From DASTFP01 sp963816855 (GTDB lineage Bacteria; Verrucomicrobiota; Verrucomicrobiia; Chthoniobacterales; Terrimicrobiaceae), in the NCBI GenBank assembly GCA_963816855.1, contig CAWFMA010000003.1:310001-374000 (forward strand): a DNA stretch of 64,000 nt. The letters are read 5' to 3'. The position numbers and the translations under genes were made by a program. Below the pieces are notes generated by a model that saw only the letters and a list, made by a program, of their open reading frames with translations, ran no database searches and had not been told where the DNA came from. Shown here one piece after another: positions 25,834-35,376 of this stretch; within the stretch, counting starts at the first letter, position 1; each line of letters opens with the position of its first letter.

Positions 25834-27310
25834 ATGACTTTGTTTGGACAGAACTACTGCGGCGGAGCGAGTCTCCTTGCGGCGCTCGCCTTCGCGGGCT
25901 GCCAGGCACTCCATCAACCCGGCACGAATTCCAGCGAGCCGAGTCGGGCCGAACGCACAGTCATTGAGGCCGCCTCAACGCTGCGCGCGCCAGACACCAA
26001 TATTCAGGAACGCGATCGGGCCTACGCGAGCTATCGAGCGGCGGTGGCAGAATTGCTGCGCGGCGTTGCGCCGGAGGCTATTCCTCTTCAGAAGCGCGCC
26101 GGCGAGAGGTTTGTGAAAACCAACAATTCTTCCAAGCTCGTTGTTGTGAAGAGACCCCGCGTGACGAAAAGCGGCTTGCATCGCGCGGGTCTGGGCTTGC
26201 CCATCGTCGCGAGAGTTACTCCTGGCAAAACGGAGGATCCCAACGCACCGCGGTCCGGCTACGCGATCCCTGTGACAGTGTTGGCAAAGGAGTCTCACGG
26301 ACACGTCAGCCTGTTCGCGGTCGATCCCCAAGGTGTCCCAAAGACGGACATCTTGGGCAAGAGATTGCCGGTGGCGATGAATTTGGAGGCCGCCCTGGAT
26401 GTGGCCCGCGAAACAGGTCCGAGGCCGCTTGACGGCCTTCGCTACCTACTGTTCTCGAACTGGTTCCAATATCCCTCGCAGCTGGTCTTTCTCCAACCGT
26501 TCAATCCGGCGAAGACGCCCGTGGTGCTGATCCACGGACTGTTGTCCACACCGCGCATGTGGAAGCCCGTACTTAAGGGTCTTCTCGCCGACCGCGAAAT
26601 CCGGGACCGCTACCAATTCTGGTTTTTCTTCTACCCAACGGGGCAGCCTATTCCCTATTCGAGCAAGCAACTCCGGGAGGCGCTCACGGAAGCGGCCTCG
26701 GGCCGTCGTTTGCAGAATCCATTCATCCTGGTGGGACACAGTATGGGAGGTGTCCTGGCACGCGCCCAAATTTCCCGAATTTCGCTTGTCGAAGCCGAAC
26801 GAGTGGCGCCGGGAGTCGGAAAGCTCCCCTCCGGGAATGCGGTGAGAAACGCCATCCTCTTCGAACCACGCAGGGACGTCGCGCGCGCGATTTTCAATGC
26901 CACCCCGCACCGGGGAAGCTCGATGGCATTGGGAACTCTCAGCGCCTTGGCAATCCGGCTGATCAGGCTTCCGCAATCGGTCGTTTCGGAGCTGGAAGGG
27001 TTCGCGGAAAATCTCATTCCCGGGGGCGGAAGGCGCCTCCCCACAAGCATCCAAGGCCTTTCGCCCAGGTCGAGGTTTCTCCAGGCTCTCGATCGTTATC
27101 GCCCGATGGTCCCCACCCATTCGATCATTGGTAACCGGGGACAGAAGGACACGTTGACGAGTTCGGATGGCATCGTGCCGTATTCCAGCTCGCATCTTGC
27201 TTTCACCGAATCAGAACTTCTGGTCCCCGGGCGGGCACGGAGTGTTCGCCGACCCCAAGGCCATTACCGAAGTGGCCCGGATCTTAAGATCCACAAGACA
27301 GACTAATTGA
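25834..27310 (+). CDS. Lipase-like alpha/beta hydrolase lipoprotein, frame break near the C-terminus
   Basis: About 490 residues. The N-terminus ends in FAGCQ, a lipobox, so it is probably a membrane-anchored lipoprotein. The hydrolase domain starts with VVLIHGLLSTPRMWKPV, then the nucleophile elbow GHSMGG and a lid-like stretch. In the frame open from the start the tail is unrelated (VPGRARSVRRP...), ending at 27306. One base away, from about 27235, the sequence reads GGHGVFADPKAITEVARIL, which supplies the expected catalytic His, and stops at 27310. I therefore infer a one-base indel. If it is real in the cell, the enzyme lacks its catalytic His. The substrate is unknown. The 3' end overlaps the mqnC stop. 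Confidence 0.75.
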
Positions 27311-28394
27311 GAAGCTGATACCAGGTGCTGCGGCGGCGCGGCTCGTAACCCGCATTGCGGATGAGACGCTCGATCTCAGAAGCATTCAGCCGGAAGGTCG
27401 TCCCCGCGCTGGAGACCACGTTCTCCTCCATCATCACGCTGCCGAAGTCGTTCGCTCCAAACTTCAGCGCAAGCTGGCCGATCTTTGGCCCCTGGGTAAC
27501 CCAGGAACTCTGAAGGTTCTCGAAGTTATCGAGGAAGATTCGGGACAGCGCCTGCATGCGAAGATATTCGGCGGACGTCACGGTCTCGGCTTTCAAGCGG
27601 GTATTCTCAGGCTGGAATGTCCAGCAGATGAACGCCGTGAACCCGCCCGTCTCGTCCTGCGTGTCACGGAGACGCTGAAGGTGCTCGAGCCGGTCGTCGA
27701 GTGACTCGACGTGGCCGAACATCATCGTCGCACTCGAGCGCAGCCCCAATTCGTGACCGATCCGCATCACCTCGAGCCATTGGTCGGTCTTGCATTTCAG
27801 CGGCGCGATGCGATCGCGAATACGATCCACCAGAATTTCCCCTCCTCCGCCGGGAATCGACCCCAGCCCGGCTTCCTTGAACTTCTCGATCACCTCCCGG
27901 AGCGACATTCCGAAGACCTGCGAAAAGTGGTTGAATTCCGGCGGACTGAATCCGTGGATGTTGATTTGCGGGTATTTCGCCCGAACATGCGACAGCAGGT
28001 TCAGATAATAGTCGATGCCTAGCTTCGGATGGTGGCCGCCTTGCAGGAGCACCTGAACTCCGCCCTCGGCCGCCAATTCGTCGAGCTTTTGATCGATCTG
28101 CTCGAGGCTCAGAACGTAGTGGTCTTCGTCCCTTTCGGTGCGATAAAACGCGCAAAATTTGCAATAGACGTTGCAGACGTTCGTGTAGTTCACGTTGCGA
28201 TCGACGATATACGTGACTATCTTGCCTCCGCGGCCACCATACGAGTCACCCTTTACCGTCTGACGCCTGAAATCGGCCAGCGCGCCAAGCTCTTGAAGCG
28301 GCAGATTGTAAAGCGCGCGGGCATCGTCCTGCGAAATTCGCGCGCCGTCCAGCACCCGCTCGACGATATCGTTCTCGTTCAAAACCGCCGACAT
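27303..28394 (-). CDS. mqnC: Dehypoxanthine futalosine cyclase
   Basis: 363 residues. A radical-SAM enzyme of the futalosine route to menaquinone, closing dehypoxanthine futalosine to the cyclic product. The cluster-binding Cys74, Cys78 and Cys81 (CNVYCKFC) are intact, with LLQGGHHPKLGIDYY and GGGGEILVDRIR, which are typical of MqnC rather than MqnE. It indicates menaquinone made through futalosine; the other mqn genes are not in the window. It is convergent with the lipase gene, with ends overlapping by a few bases. Confidence 0.94.
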   Translation of the reverse strand: MSAVLNENDIVERVLDGARISQDDARALYNLPLQELGALADFRRQTVKGDSYGGRGGKIVTYIVDRNVNYTNVCNVYCKFCAFYRTERDEDHYVLSLEQIDQKLDELAAEGGVQVLLQGGHHPKLGIDYYLNLLSHVRAKYPQINIHGFSPPEFNHFSQVFGMSLREVIEKFKEAGLGSIPGGGGEILVDRIRDRIAPLKCKTDQWLEVMRIGHELGLRSSATMMFGHVESLDDRLEHLQRLRDTQDETGGFTAFICWTFQPENTRLKAETVTSAEYLRMQALSRIFLDNFENLQSSWVTQGPKIGQLALKFGANDFGSVMMEENVVSSAGTTFRLNASEIERLIRNAGYEPRRRSTWYQLLN

Positions 28395-28471
28395 TCGTTT
28401 AAATGTTTACACCGCAAACGGCTCTTGTCTATGCAAAGACGCTTCCGCGCGCCAATCGAATGACGGTCCGA

Positions 28472-29302
28472 CTACCCCGCCTGCACCATGCGAAGCTGCA
28501 CGTCGCCGATGTCCAATTCCAGCGCTCGTTCGGCGGTCCGGAGAAAGCTCTCCGTCGAATCGGTCAGGGCCACGTCCAGTTTTCCGGGACGATCCGTGGG
28601 CGCTGACAGAAGCCGTCTCTCAAGGAGACCCTTTACGGCCAGGGCGCAGTTTTCCGCGGAATCAACCAGGGTGATCCCGGACCCGGCGGCGCGAGCGATT
28701 GCATCCTGGGCCAGCGGGTAATGGGTGCAACCAAGCACCAGCGTGTCGATGTCCTCTGAAAATAGTGGGGCGAGATAACGATCGATCACCTGGTCGGTGA
28801 TCGCGTCGTCAAATAGTCCTTCTTCGATCAGCGGAACCAGCAGTGGGCACGCCTCGCTGACAACCTTCACGCGCGGATCGAGGGAATGAATCGCCAGCTC
28901 GTAAGCGCCACTGGCAATGGTTGCGCGCGTACCGATGACCCCGATTCGGCCGTTTCGGGTGGCGCGAAGAGCGGCTTCCGCACCCGGTGCAACGACCCCC
29001 TGGATGGGAACTTTGAAAAGCTCCTTCATCCGCGGCACGGCAAGCGCCGAAGCGGTATTGCAGGCGACCACGATCATTTTGGCCTGTTCGGCCAACAAAA
29101 GGCCTCCGATCTCAATGCTGTAGCGCTCGACAGTCTTCCGGCTCTTTCCTCCATAAGGAACCCGCGCGGTGTCTCCGATGTAATAAATCGCCTCGGAAGG
29201 CAGATGTCTCTTAAGAGCCGCTGCCACCGTAAGCCCGCCTATTCCGGAATCGAAAACACCGATCGGGTCGAGGCGCGGATCCTGGGATGCGTCACTATCC
29301 AT
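28472..29302 (-). CDS. murI: Glutamate racemase
   Basis: 276 residues. It converts L- to D-glutamate for peptidoglycan. The two catalytic Cys, Cys81 (VACNTAS) and Cys192 (GCTHYP), are in place, with the N-terminal GVFDSGIGGLTV and the substrate loop ARVPYG. Start at ATG 29302, about ten residues before the first strand. It is 77 bases upstream of mqnC in the same direction, so likely co-transcribed. Confidence 0.95.
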   Translation of the reverse strand: MDSDASQDPRLDPIGVFDSGIGGLTVAAALKRHLPSEAIYYIGDTARVPYGGKSRKTVERYSIEIGGLLLAEQAKMIVVACNTASALAVPRMKELFKVPIQGVVAPGAEAALRATRNGRIGVIGTRATIASGAYELAIHSLDPRVKVVSEACPLLVPLIEEGLFDDAITDQVIDRYLAPLFSEDIDTLVLGCTHYPLAQDAIARAAGSGITLVDSAENCALAVKGLLERRLLSAPTDRPGKLDVALTDSTESFLRTAERALELDIGDVQLRMVQAG

Positions 29303-29692
29303 TGTGAGTAGCGCAAGCTTTCAGCTTGCGACCGGGATTACAATCGCAAGCTGTCGTGAGTGGTAGGCGCGGAAACGCACAATCAACGCAGGGAACAATT
29401 GCCATGCTGCGCGGCGGGATCGGATTTCCTCCGCTGGAGCAGGTTACTTCCATAGAACTGCCGTAGCGCAGTCGCACAAGAGACGGGCAACAGGTTATTT
29501 AACACCCCCAATCACGTGTTGCTGCTGCTCGAGATAGTTCGGGGCGGAGAAATCCGCTGTGTGTTCTCCGGGGACTTGACCATGGCGTGGAAAAAAAGTC
29601 CGAACCCTCCCACGGCATTTCCGAAACAAGCCACCTTGGCCGAATCGGCCGAGCGGGATCGCCCGTGGTCGTCCCCGCAGGAGCACAGGGTT
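29303..29692. other. Intergenic region murI / M24 peptidase
   Basis: 390 bases upstream of murI with no supported gene. It holds a three-arm set of inverted repeats at 29313-29354. Short minus-strand frames at 29495-29760 show no family similarity. Confidence 0.35.
29313..29354. repeat. Three-arm palindromic repeat
   Basis: The arm CGCAAGCT at 29313-29320 pairs with AGCTTGCG at 29324-29331. The overlapping CAGCTTGCGA at 29323-29332 also pairs perfectly with TCGCAAGCTG at 29345-29354. Two mutually exclusive hairpins can form. It lies just 5' of murI on the murI-upstream side, so it may be a REP-like element or an RNA switch-like structure in the leader. Confidence 0.5.
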
Positions 29693-30835
29693 TCAAATCT
29701 CCAGCTGCTTGCGAAAATTGCTAATCTGCCGGTAGCCTTTGGCAGTGATGGCGACGACATCCTCGTGACGGACGCCTCCTATTCCGGGCCAATAAATGCC
29801 GGGTTCGACAGTAAAGACCTCTCCGGGCCGGAAAGTTGCTTCCGAGAAGCGGGGTTTCTCGTGGATTTCCAACCCCAAGCCGTGGCCGGTTCCGTGAAAG
29901 AATCCGTGCCAGCGTCCGTCCCGAATCTCGGTCGGGTAGCCGTTCCCGGCAAAGAATGCCTTCACCTCTTCGTGGATCTCCCTTCCGACGGCACCAGGCT
30001 TGAGCGCCCGCAACGCCCGTTTCTGGCCTTCAAGGCACGTTTTCCAGAGTTTCCGCTGCGCGTCATTCGCCGCGCCGCGGACCACCGTGCGGGTCAAGTC
30101 GCCGAAGTAGCCGCTACGTGCATCGCGCGGGAAAATATCCAGAACAATCAGTTGATCGGCGAGGAGCGGCCCTTTTCCTCGCTCATGGGGATCGCAAGCC
30201 AATTCCCCGCAAGCGACGATTGTGTCCCCTCGCGATTCGCCGCCGGCCCGGACGACTGCTATTTCCATCTCCGTGCGCAGGAGCTCGGCAGTCAGAATTT
30301 TTCGCCCCCAGGAAAGCGTCTTATCCTTTCGGGAAATCGAGGCTTTCAAAACTTCGTGAGCGCGAGCCATGCCGGCTTCCGCGATGCGCAGGGCCGCCTC
30401 AAGCGCAGCGATTTCTTCCCCGGTCTTGATCTGCCGCCTCGGCCAAATTGGGCCTTCCAGGGCCTTGACACGGACACCTTCCTTCTCCAAGGAGCGCGCG
30501 AGAGCGAAGGGAAAATCGGCAGGCGTCAGAACGCTTTGCACCTGGCGATCTCTCAAGAATCCCGCCAGAACCTTCGGGTAGGAGGGCTTTCGTTTCTTGC
30601 GACCTTGAATCTCCTTCTCGAGACTCGAATAGCTTACGACCTCGTCCACCATGGCCTCCCGCCGCCCACGATCCACTTCCAAATCACTGAGCAGAATCGC
30701 CGAACGTCCGCGCGTTTCGAGATACACGAAAGGGTCGGGCGCGCGGAACCGCGTCGCATACAACATATCCGCGGACGCCTCGCTGGCGGCCACGATCAGT
30801 TTTGGTCGTTTCACAACCCTCTTAGCTTTGCGCAT
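29693..30835 (-). CDS. M24 family Xaa-Pro aminopeptidase
   Basis: 380 residues. Creatinase-like N-terminal domain (1-~140) and a pita-bread metallopeptidase domain. The metal ligands are visible: the two Asp in LDIFPRDARSGYFGDLTRT, His in HGTGHGLGLEIHE, Glu in TVEPGIY and Glu in GVRHEDVV. Members remove N-terminal residues that precede proline. Start at ATG 30835. It is divergent from prmA with 57 bases between the starts. Confidence 0.9.
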   Translation of the reverse strand: MRKAKRVVKRPKLIVAASEASADMLYATRFRAPDPFVYLETRGRSAILLSDLEVDRGRREAMVDEVVSYSSLEKEIQGRKKRKPSYPKVLAGFLRDRQVQSVLTPADFPFALARSLEKEGVRVKALEGPIWPRRQIKTGEEIAALEAALRIAEAGMARAHEVLKASISRKDKTLSWGRKILTAELLRTEMEIAVVRAGGESRGDTIVACGELACDPHERGKGPLLADQLIVLDIFPRDARSGYFGDLTRTVVRGAANDAQRKLWKTCLEGQKRALRALKPGAVGREIHEEVKAFFAGNGYPTEIRDGRWHGFFHGTGHGLGLEIHEKPRFSEATFRPGEVFTVEPGIYWPGIGGVRHEDVVAITAKGYRQISNFRKQLEI

Positions 30836-30892
30836 GCCCTGGCCGGTTGTCCCACCCTTTTTCGCGGAAAGAGTCTAGCGAAGTGAAATGCC

Positions 30893-31813
30893 ATGAAACC
30901 CAAGGCGCTTTCTCACTCTGTTGATCGCTCAGGGAAGCGGGCGCGGGTGATCGGGTCGCTTCATCGCTGGAGGCGCCTCAGCTCGGTCAAGTGGGAGGAT
31001 GCCTGGACGGAACGCCTGCGTTTCCTCGGACCCGAGAAAATCGCTTTCATCACCTGGGAGGGGTCTCACGCGCTGAAAATCGAGGTCTATTGCGATGAAC
31101 GGACGGGTCGGGGGCTAGTGGCACGTTTTGGAGGCCGCCTCGAGAAGCTGAAGGAAGAAGTCCGGGAGGGAAACGCTCTTCCGCTCCGAGGTCCCTTGTC
31201 GATCCGCGGAAAGCTGAAGATCTTCTCCGACGAGCCTTCCTGGCGCGCATGGCAGTCGGTAAATCGCAAACCTGCGGCGATCTTTATTCCCGCCGGGATG
31301 GCCTTCGGCACCGGCGAGCACGCGACCACGGGAACGTGCCTCCGCCTTCTCGCAGACTTGACCGGAAAACTTCCCCAAGGCGGCTACACCGCGTTGGATC
31401 TGGGCACCGGCGCTGGCATCCTCGCCATTGGCGCCCTCGCGCTTGGCGCGACCTTCGTCGAAGCGATCGACTACGATCCGGTCGCGGTCCGAATTGCCAG
31501 AGAGAACGCTTCGGCGAACGCTCTTCGAAGAATCAAGGTCTCCCGCGCGAATGTGACGAGGCTCGAGGTGAGCCATCCGTTTGACGTGGTTCTCGCCAAT
31601 CTCTTTAGCGACACGCTCATTGCCGCGGCCCCCCGCATCGCCAGCGCTGCGAAGCCCGGCGGCTGGCTGATCTTTTCCGGCGTTCTGAAAGAACAGGTTC
31701 GCGAAGTGGAGCACGCCTTCGAAAGAGTGGGCTTTTCAAGCCTCAACATTCTCCGGCGAGGAAAATGGTGCGCGGGAATTTGTCAAAGAAGCCTGTCGAG
31801 TGGGAATTCGTAA
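30893..31813 (+). CDS. prmA: Ribosomal protein L11 methyltransferase-like
   Basis: 306 residues. A class I SAM-dependent methyltransferase with the PrmA hallmarks FIPAGMAFGTGEHATT and DLGTGAGILAIGALALGA, then EAIDYDPVAVRIA and the catalytic-region VLANLFSDTL. The N-terminal substrate-recognition domain (about 120 residues) is shorter and more divergent than in E. coli, so L11 as target is likely but not certain. Start at ATG 30893. Confidence 0.85.
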   Translation: MKPKALSHSVDRSGKRARVIGSLHRWRRLSSVKWEDAWTERLRFLGPEKIAFITWEGSHALKIEVYCDERTGRGLVARFGGRLEKLKEEVREGNALPLRGPLSIRGKLKIFSDEPSWRAWQSVNRKPAAIFIPAGMAFGTGEHATTGTCLRLLADLTGKLPQGGYTALDLGTGAGILAIGALALGATFVEAIDYDPVAVRIARENASANALRRIKVSRANVTRLEVSHPFDVVLANLFSDTLIAAAPRIASAAKPGGWLIFSGVLKEQVREVEHAFERVGFSSLNILRRGKWCAGICQRSLSSGNS

Positions 31814-32182
31814 TCGAAGAAGCTCCCCCGCCCTAGCGGAGCGTAGGACGCTTTTTCTGGGTTGACGTTCTCCGACATGCACCGATAGCTTCTCCGGTCC
31901 GCTCATGACCGGTTCCCGCCCCGTCTGGGCGTGAAACCGCAATGGAATCCTTCAATGTCTTTATCAGGCCGCTTTCGATCCGGAAGGCGCCTGCCGTGCC
32001 GGCTCTCGCCTTCTGTCGGACGCCGTGCGGTTCAAAATTGACTGAGGACTCGCCCCCAAAAAACCGCTTTGGGATCGGAGCCATCCGCCGCGATATGAAA
32101 CGCCAATCGCGAGATGCACATTGTCCGCGTCGCCGGAAAGAATTTCTCCTTAATTCGAAGCACAGTTTTTCATAACCCAACC
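31814..32182. other. Intergenic region prmA / aspartate aminotransferase
   Basis: 369 bases. No gene or repeat could be supported. A TTGACG at about 31862 is a possible -35 box but has no convincing -10 partner. The aminotransferase promoter is presumably here. Confidence 0.3.
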
Positions 32183-33346
32183 ATGCAACTCGCAACTCGT
32201 GTCCAAGAACTCACTCCCTCCCTCACCCTCGCCGTCGACAGCAAGGCCAAGGCGCTCAAAGCGGAAGGCGTCGACGTCTGCGGCTTTGGGGCCGGCGAGC
32301 CCGATATGGACACGCCGGAGCATATCAAAGCCGCCTGCATCGAGGCTATCCAGGCGGGCTTTACGAAATATACCCCGAGCTCTGGCATGCCCGAGTTGCG
32401 GCAGGCGATTTCTGAAAAATTCAAGACCGAAAACAATCTCGAGTACAAGCCAAACCAGATCATCGTCAGCAACGGCGCCAAGCAATCCTGTTTCAACGCA
32501 GTCGCCGCGATTTGCGATCCCGGGGACGAAGTCGTGATCCCGGCGCCCTACTGGCTGAGCTATCCGGAGATGGTGCGTCTTGCCGGCGCCGAACCGGTTA
32601 TCGTTCAGACGACGGAACAAGACGGTTGGAAAATCACGGCTGAGCAGTTTGAAAACGCGATGACGCCGAAAACGAAGATGATCATGATCAATTCGCCCGG
32701 CAATCCCACCGGCTCGGTTTATACCCGGGAGCAATTGCGAGCGATTTCAGAGGTCGCCGCGGAAGAGGAGATTTTCATTCTCTCGGACGAGATTTACGAA
32801 AAGCTTACTTACGAAGACACCGAGCACGTCAGTATCGCCTCGCTCACACCGGAGGCTCACGATCTAACCATAACCGTCAACGGCTTCAGCAAGGCTTACG
32901 CGATGACCGGCTGGCGTCTTGGTTACCTCGGCGCGCCCGAGGCCATCGCCAAGGCGATCGACTCGATGCAAAGCCACACCACGTCGAACCCATGTTCCTT
33001 CGCGCAGAAGGGCGGGTTGGCTGCGCTCAAGGGAGATCAGCAGTGCGTCAACGACATGCGCGACGAATTCAACATTCGTCGCGAATATATGTTCGACCGG
33101 CTAAGCAAAATTTCCGGTCTGACCGCGGTGAAGCCTCTCGGGGCCTTTTACATTCTGGTCAACATAGGTTCCTTCGGGCTCAAGTCTCAGAATTTCGCGG
33201 ATCGGCTTCTGAGCAAGGCCAATGTCGCCGTGGTGCCAGGTATCGCGTTCGGAGATGATCGCACCATCAGGCTCAGCTACGCCACCAGCCTTGATGTGAT
33301 CAAAAAGGGACTCGATCGACTCGAAGACTTCTGCAAGACGCTGTAG
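32183..33346 (+). CDS. aspC: Aspartate aminotransferase, class I
   Basis: 387 residues from ATG 32183; an upstream in-frame ATG at 32114 gives an unlikely extension. A PLP enzyme with the internal aldimine Lys237 (NGFSKAYAMTGWRLGY), NSPGNPTG, LSDEIYE, and the C-terminal substrate Arg region (IRLSYATS). It belongs to the I-gamma subgroup found in Thermus and many other bacteria. It interconverts aspartate and oxaloacetate in the cytoplasm. Length and motifs are complete. Confidence 0.92.
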   Translation: MQLATRVQELTPSLTLAVDSKAKALKAEGVDVCGFGAGEPDMDTPEHIKAACIEAIQAGFTKYTPSSGMPELRQAISEKFKTENNLEYKPNQIIVSNGAKQSCFNAVAAICDPGDEVVIPAPYWLSYPEMVRLAGAEPVIVQTTEQDGWKITAEQFENAMTPKTKMIMINSPGNPTGSVYTREQLRAISEVAAEEEIFILSDEIYEKLTYEDTEHVSIASLTPEAHDLTITVNGFSKAYAMTGWRLGYLGAPEAIAKAIDSMQSHTTSNPCSFAQKGGLAALKGDQQCVNDMRDEFNIRREYMFDRLSKISGLTAVKPLGAFYILVNIGSFGLKSQNFADRLLSKANVAVVPGIAFGDDRTIRLSYATSLDVIKKGLDRLEDFCKTL

Positions 33347-33555
33347 AGCAGCGCTGGCCCAGAACGGACTGCAACGCCGCATGGTGCGCAGGCTCACAAA
33401 GGGCAAGCCAAGCGCCTTCGCCCAGACGGAAGTTCCCCTTCACCCGTTCGGCTCGCCGAGCAATGGGGCAGAATCTATTGGGAGCGGAACGCGGGGACCA
33501 AGGATGTCACCCGCACAGCCCCCGGAGCCGGAGGGAAGGCCGGACGAAGGCGGAG

Positions 33556-33819
33556 CTACGCTGAAGCTGGGGAAGCCTCTGGTTCGACGTTTACCCGGCG
33601 GCCGTTTCGATCAAATCTTACCCGCCCTTCGACGAGGGCGAAAATCGTGTAGTCACGCCCGAGACCAACGTTTCGGCCCGGATGAAACTTCGTGCCCCTC
33701 TGGCGGAGGATGATATTTCCCGCGATTACAGACTCGCCGCCAAACTTCTTGACACCCAGCCGCTTGCTTGTGCTGTCGCGTCCATTTTTGACGCTCCCTT
33801 GACCTTTCTTGTGAGCCAT
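33556..33819 (-). CDS. rpmA: 50S ribosomal protein L27
   Basis: 87 residues. MAHKKGQGSVKNGRDS and the GNIILRQRGTKFHPG signature are intact. It has no cleaved N-terminal extension as in Firmicutes. It follows rplU by 9 bases in the usual rplU-rpmA operon. The tail PEASPASA is slightly extended. Confidence 0.97.
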   Translation of the reverse strand: MAHKKGQGSVKNGRDSTSKRLGVKKFGGESVIAGNIILRQRGTKFHPGRNVGLGRDYTIFALVEGRVRFDRNGRRVNVEPEASPASA

Positions 33820-33828
33820 AAGCCAGTT

Positions 33829-34143
33829 TTATACGCTGATCGTTTTTATCTTGAGCCGGGTCAACTGCCGGCGATGGCCGACCGTGCGGTGATACCCCTT
33901 GCGGCGCCTGAACTTGAAGGCCACCACTTTCGGCGCTTTGGTCTGTTCAACAACCTCGGCGGTCACGGCTGCCCCTGCCACGAGCGGCATGCCTATCGAA
34001 AGGTTGTCACCGTCGGAAACCAAAAGGACCTGCTCGAACTTTGCATCCGTGCCGGGCTCGACGTCGAGTTTTTCGACCTCGATCACATCACCTTCCGCAA
34101 CACGGTATTGCTTTCCTCCTGTCTGAATCACTGCGTATGCCAT
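33829..34143 (-). CDS. rplU: 50S ribosomal protein L21
   Basis: 104 residues, starting MAYAVIQTGGKQYRV and including the FKFRRRKGYHRTVGHRR RNA-binding signature. A strong AAGGAG site precedes the ATG. First gene of the rplU-rpmA operon. About 113 bases separate it from the divergent tRNA-Leu. Confidence 0.97.
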   Translation of the reverse strand: MAYAVIQTGGKQYRVAEGDVIEVEKLDVEPGTDAKFEQVLLVSDGDNLSIGMPLVAGAAVTAEVVEQTKAPKVVAFKFRRRKGYHRTVGHRRQLTRLKIKTISV

Positions 34144-34256
34144 GAACTATCTCCTTCGTCCGAACCTGCGAGGATCTCATAGGGTCTATTCGCCTTCAAG
34201 GGAAATTTTTGCCTTGCGCGCCTGTCACGCAGCGGCAAACTTCCCTTCCCGCTTGC

Positions 34257-34337
34257 GCTCGGGTGGTGAAATGGCAGACACGTACGTTTGAGGGGCGTAT
34301 GCCGAAAGGCATGGGGGTTCAAGTCCCCCCCCGAGCA
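34257..34337 (+). tRNA. tRNA-Leu (anticodon GAG)
   Basis: 81 bases without an encoded CCA. Acceptor stem GCTCGGG pairs with CCCGAGC, with A as discriminator. The anticodon stem TACGT/GCGTA holds the loop TTGAGGG, giving GAG. The long variable arm TGCC-GAAA-GGCA is typical of a class II leucine tRNA. The T arm has GGTTCAAGTCC. The cloverleaf is complete. Confidence 0.93.
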
Positions 34338-34676
34338 CTTGACCGTGACGAACGATCGGCGCACGTTTCGCAAGAGCAAGATTTCTCCTGGCTATCCTAA
34401 CAAATTGGCCTTGTCCGATTTTCAGCCTGCCGGTCCGAGACTCCTCTGCCCGGCGCCTGCAGATTCGTTTTACTGGTTCTCCCTGTTCGCTTTGCGCGCC
34501 TGCCTTCCAGGGTCGAGGAATCCGGAGTTCAGGGGATTGCTTTCTTGATTTCCCGCAAGAGTCAGAGAGCACTCTTCACCGAAAAGTTCGCTGAAGTTTG
34601 TTGCTAGACCGTCGCACGGATTTCGCTCGCGCCGCCATCCACAAAAGGCCTCAACAAGGTCAATTTCCCCTCGACT
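34338..34676. other. Region between tRNA-Leu and GH31 relic
   Basis: 339 bases with no gene, repeat or clear attachment site that I can support. No second copy of the tRNA 3' end was seen within the next kilobase. Confidence 0.3.
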
Positions 34677-35090
34677 ATGAAATTTACAGATGCTCAACGG
34701 CTGCTGCGGCCCGGTGTCGTGACGCATTACGCTACGGAGGTCTATTCCGCCGCGGTTGAAGCTGCCGCCCTTGTAGTCCATGCCGCAGTCCGGCCGATTC
34801 GAAGCAGACTCGATACCAGCAAGGGCCGCTCCCGAAGATCACTCTCAGCTCGCCCGCGAGGGATGTGATCCGCGTTCGAATCGAGCATTTCGATGGCGTT
34901 CCCGCGCGGGGCCAGCGATTCCAATCGCGACTGAAACTGATAACTCAGTGGACATCGTCGATGATCAGGAATCCGCCTCGCTCAGTTCGGGTGATCTTAC
35001 GGCCGTGGTAGCGAAGAAAGAATGGGGGATCACGTTCCGCAGAAGCGGCCGTCCCTAACCACCAGCGGCTGGCGCGGCGACGCGCTTAAG
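34677..35090 (+). pseudogene. GH31 alpha-xylosidase/glucosidase, N-terminal relic
   Basis: Starts with MKFTDAQRLLRPGV and VTHYATEVYSAAV, the distinctive N-terminus of YicI-like alpha-xylosidases, then VRPIRSRLDT. The match changes frame near 34840 (LSSPARDVIRVRIEHFDGVPA). It changes again near 34930 (DLTAVVAKKEWGITFRRSG) and reaches LTTSGWRG at about 35080. The catalytic barrel and about 80% of the protein are missing. It is a multiply frameshifted remnant beside tRNA-Leu. Confidence 0.6.
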
Positions 35091-35376
35091 CGCGCGGCGA
35101 AGCGGGAAGCGGATAACAGCCAGTATCTCGGGCGACATTCCCGCGCGCTGGCGAATTCAGCTCGCGGGATTGCAGACGGTTAAGGCAGAACCCAGTCTCT
35201 GCTCCACTCCGGACCCGCTTGGTCTAACCCGGGATCCCGCCGTGGGCAGCCGTAAGATTGAACTTGAACTGGACTAAAAGGTGATGGCGGTCACCCGTTC
35301 CGCCCCGAGGCCCAATTTTTCTCTCTCCTCGCCGCTGTCATGAGTAATTCAGTGCAGGCATATTCGGGGATCGCGA

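Noticed and set aside
34209..34400. Short plus-strand protein frame across the tRNA
   Set aside because: It is the translation of the tRNA-Leu gene and its flanks; it has no family similarity.
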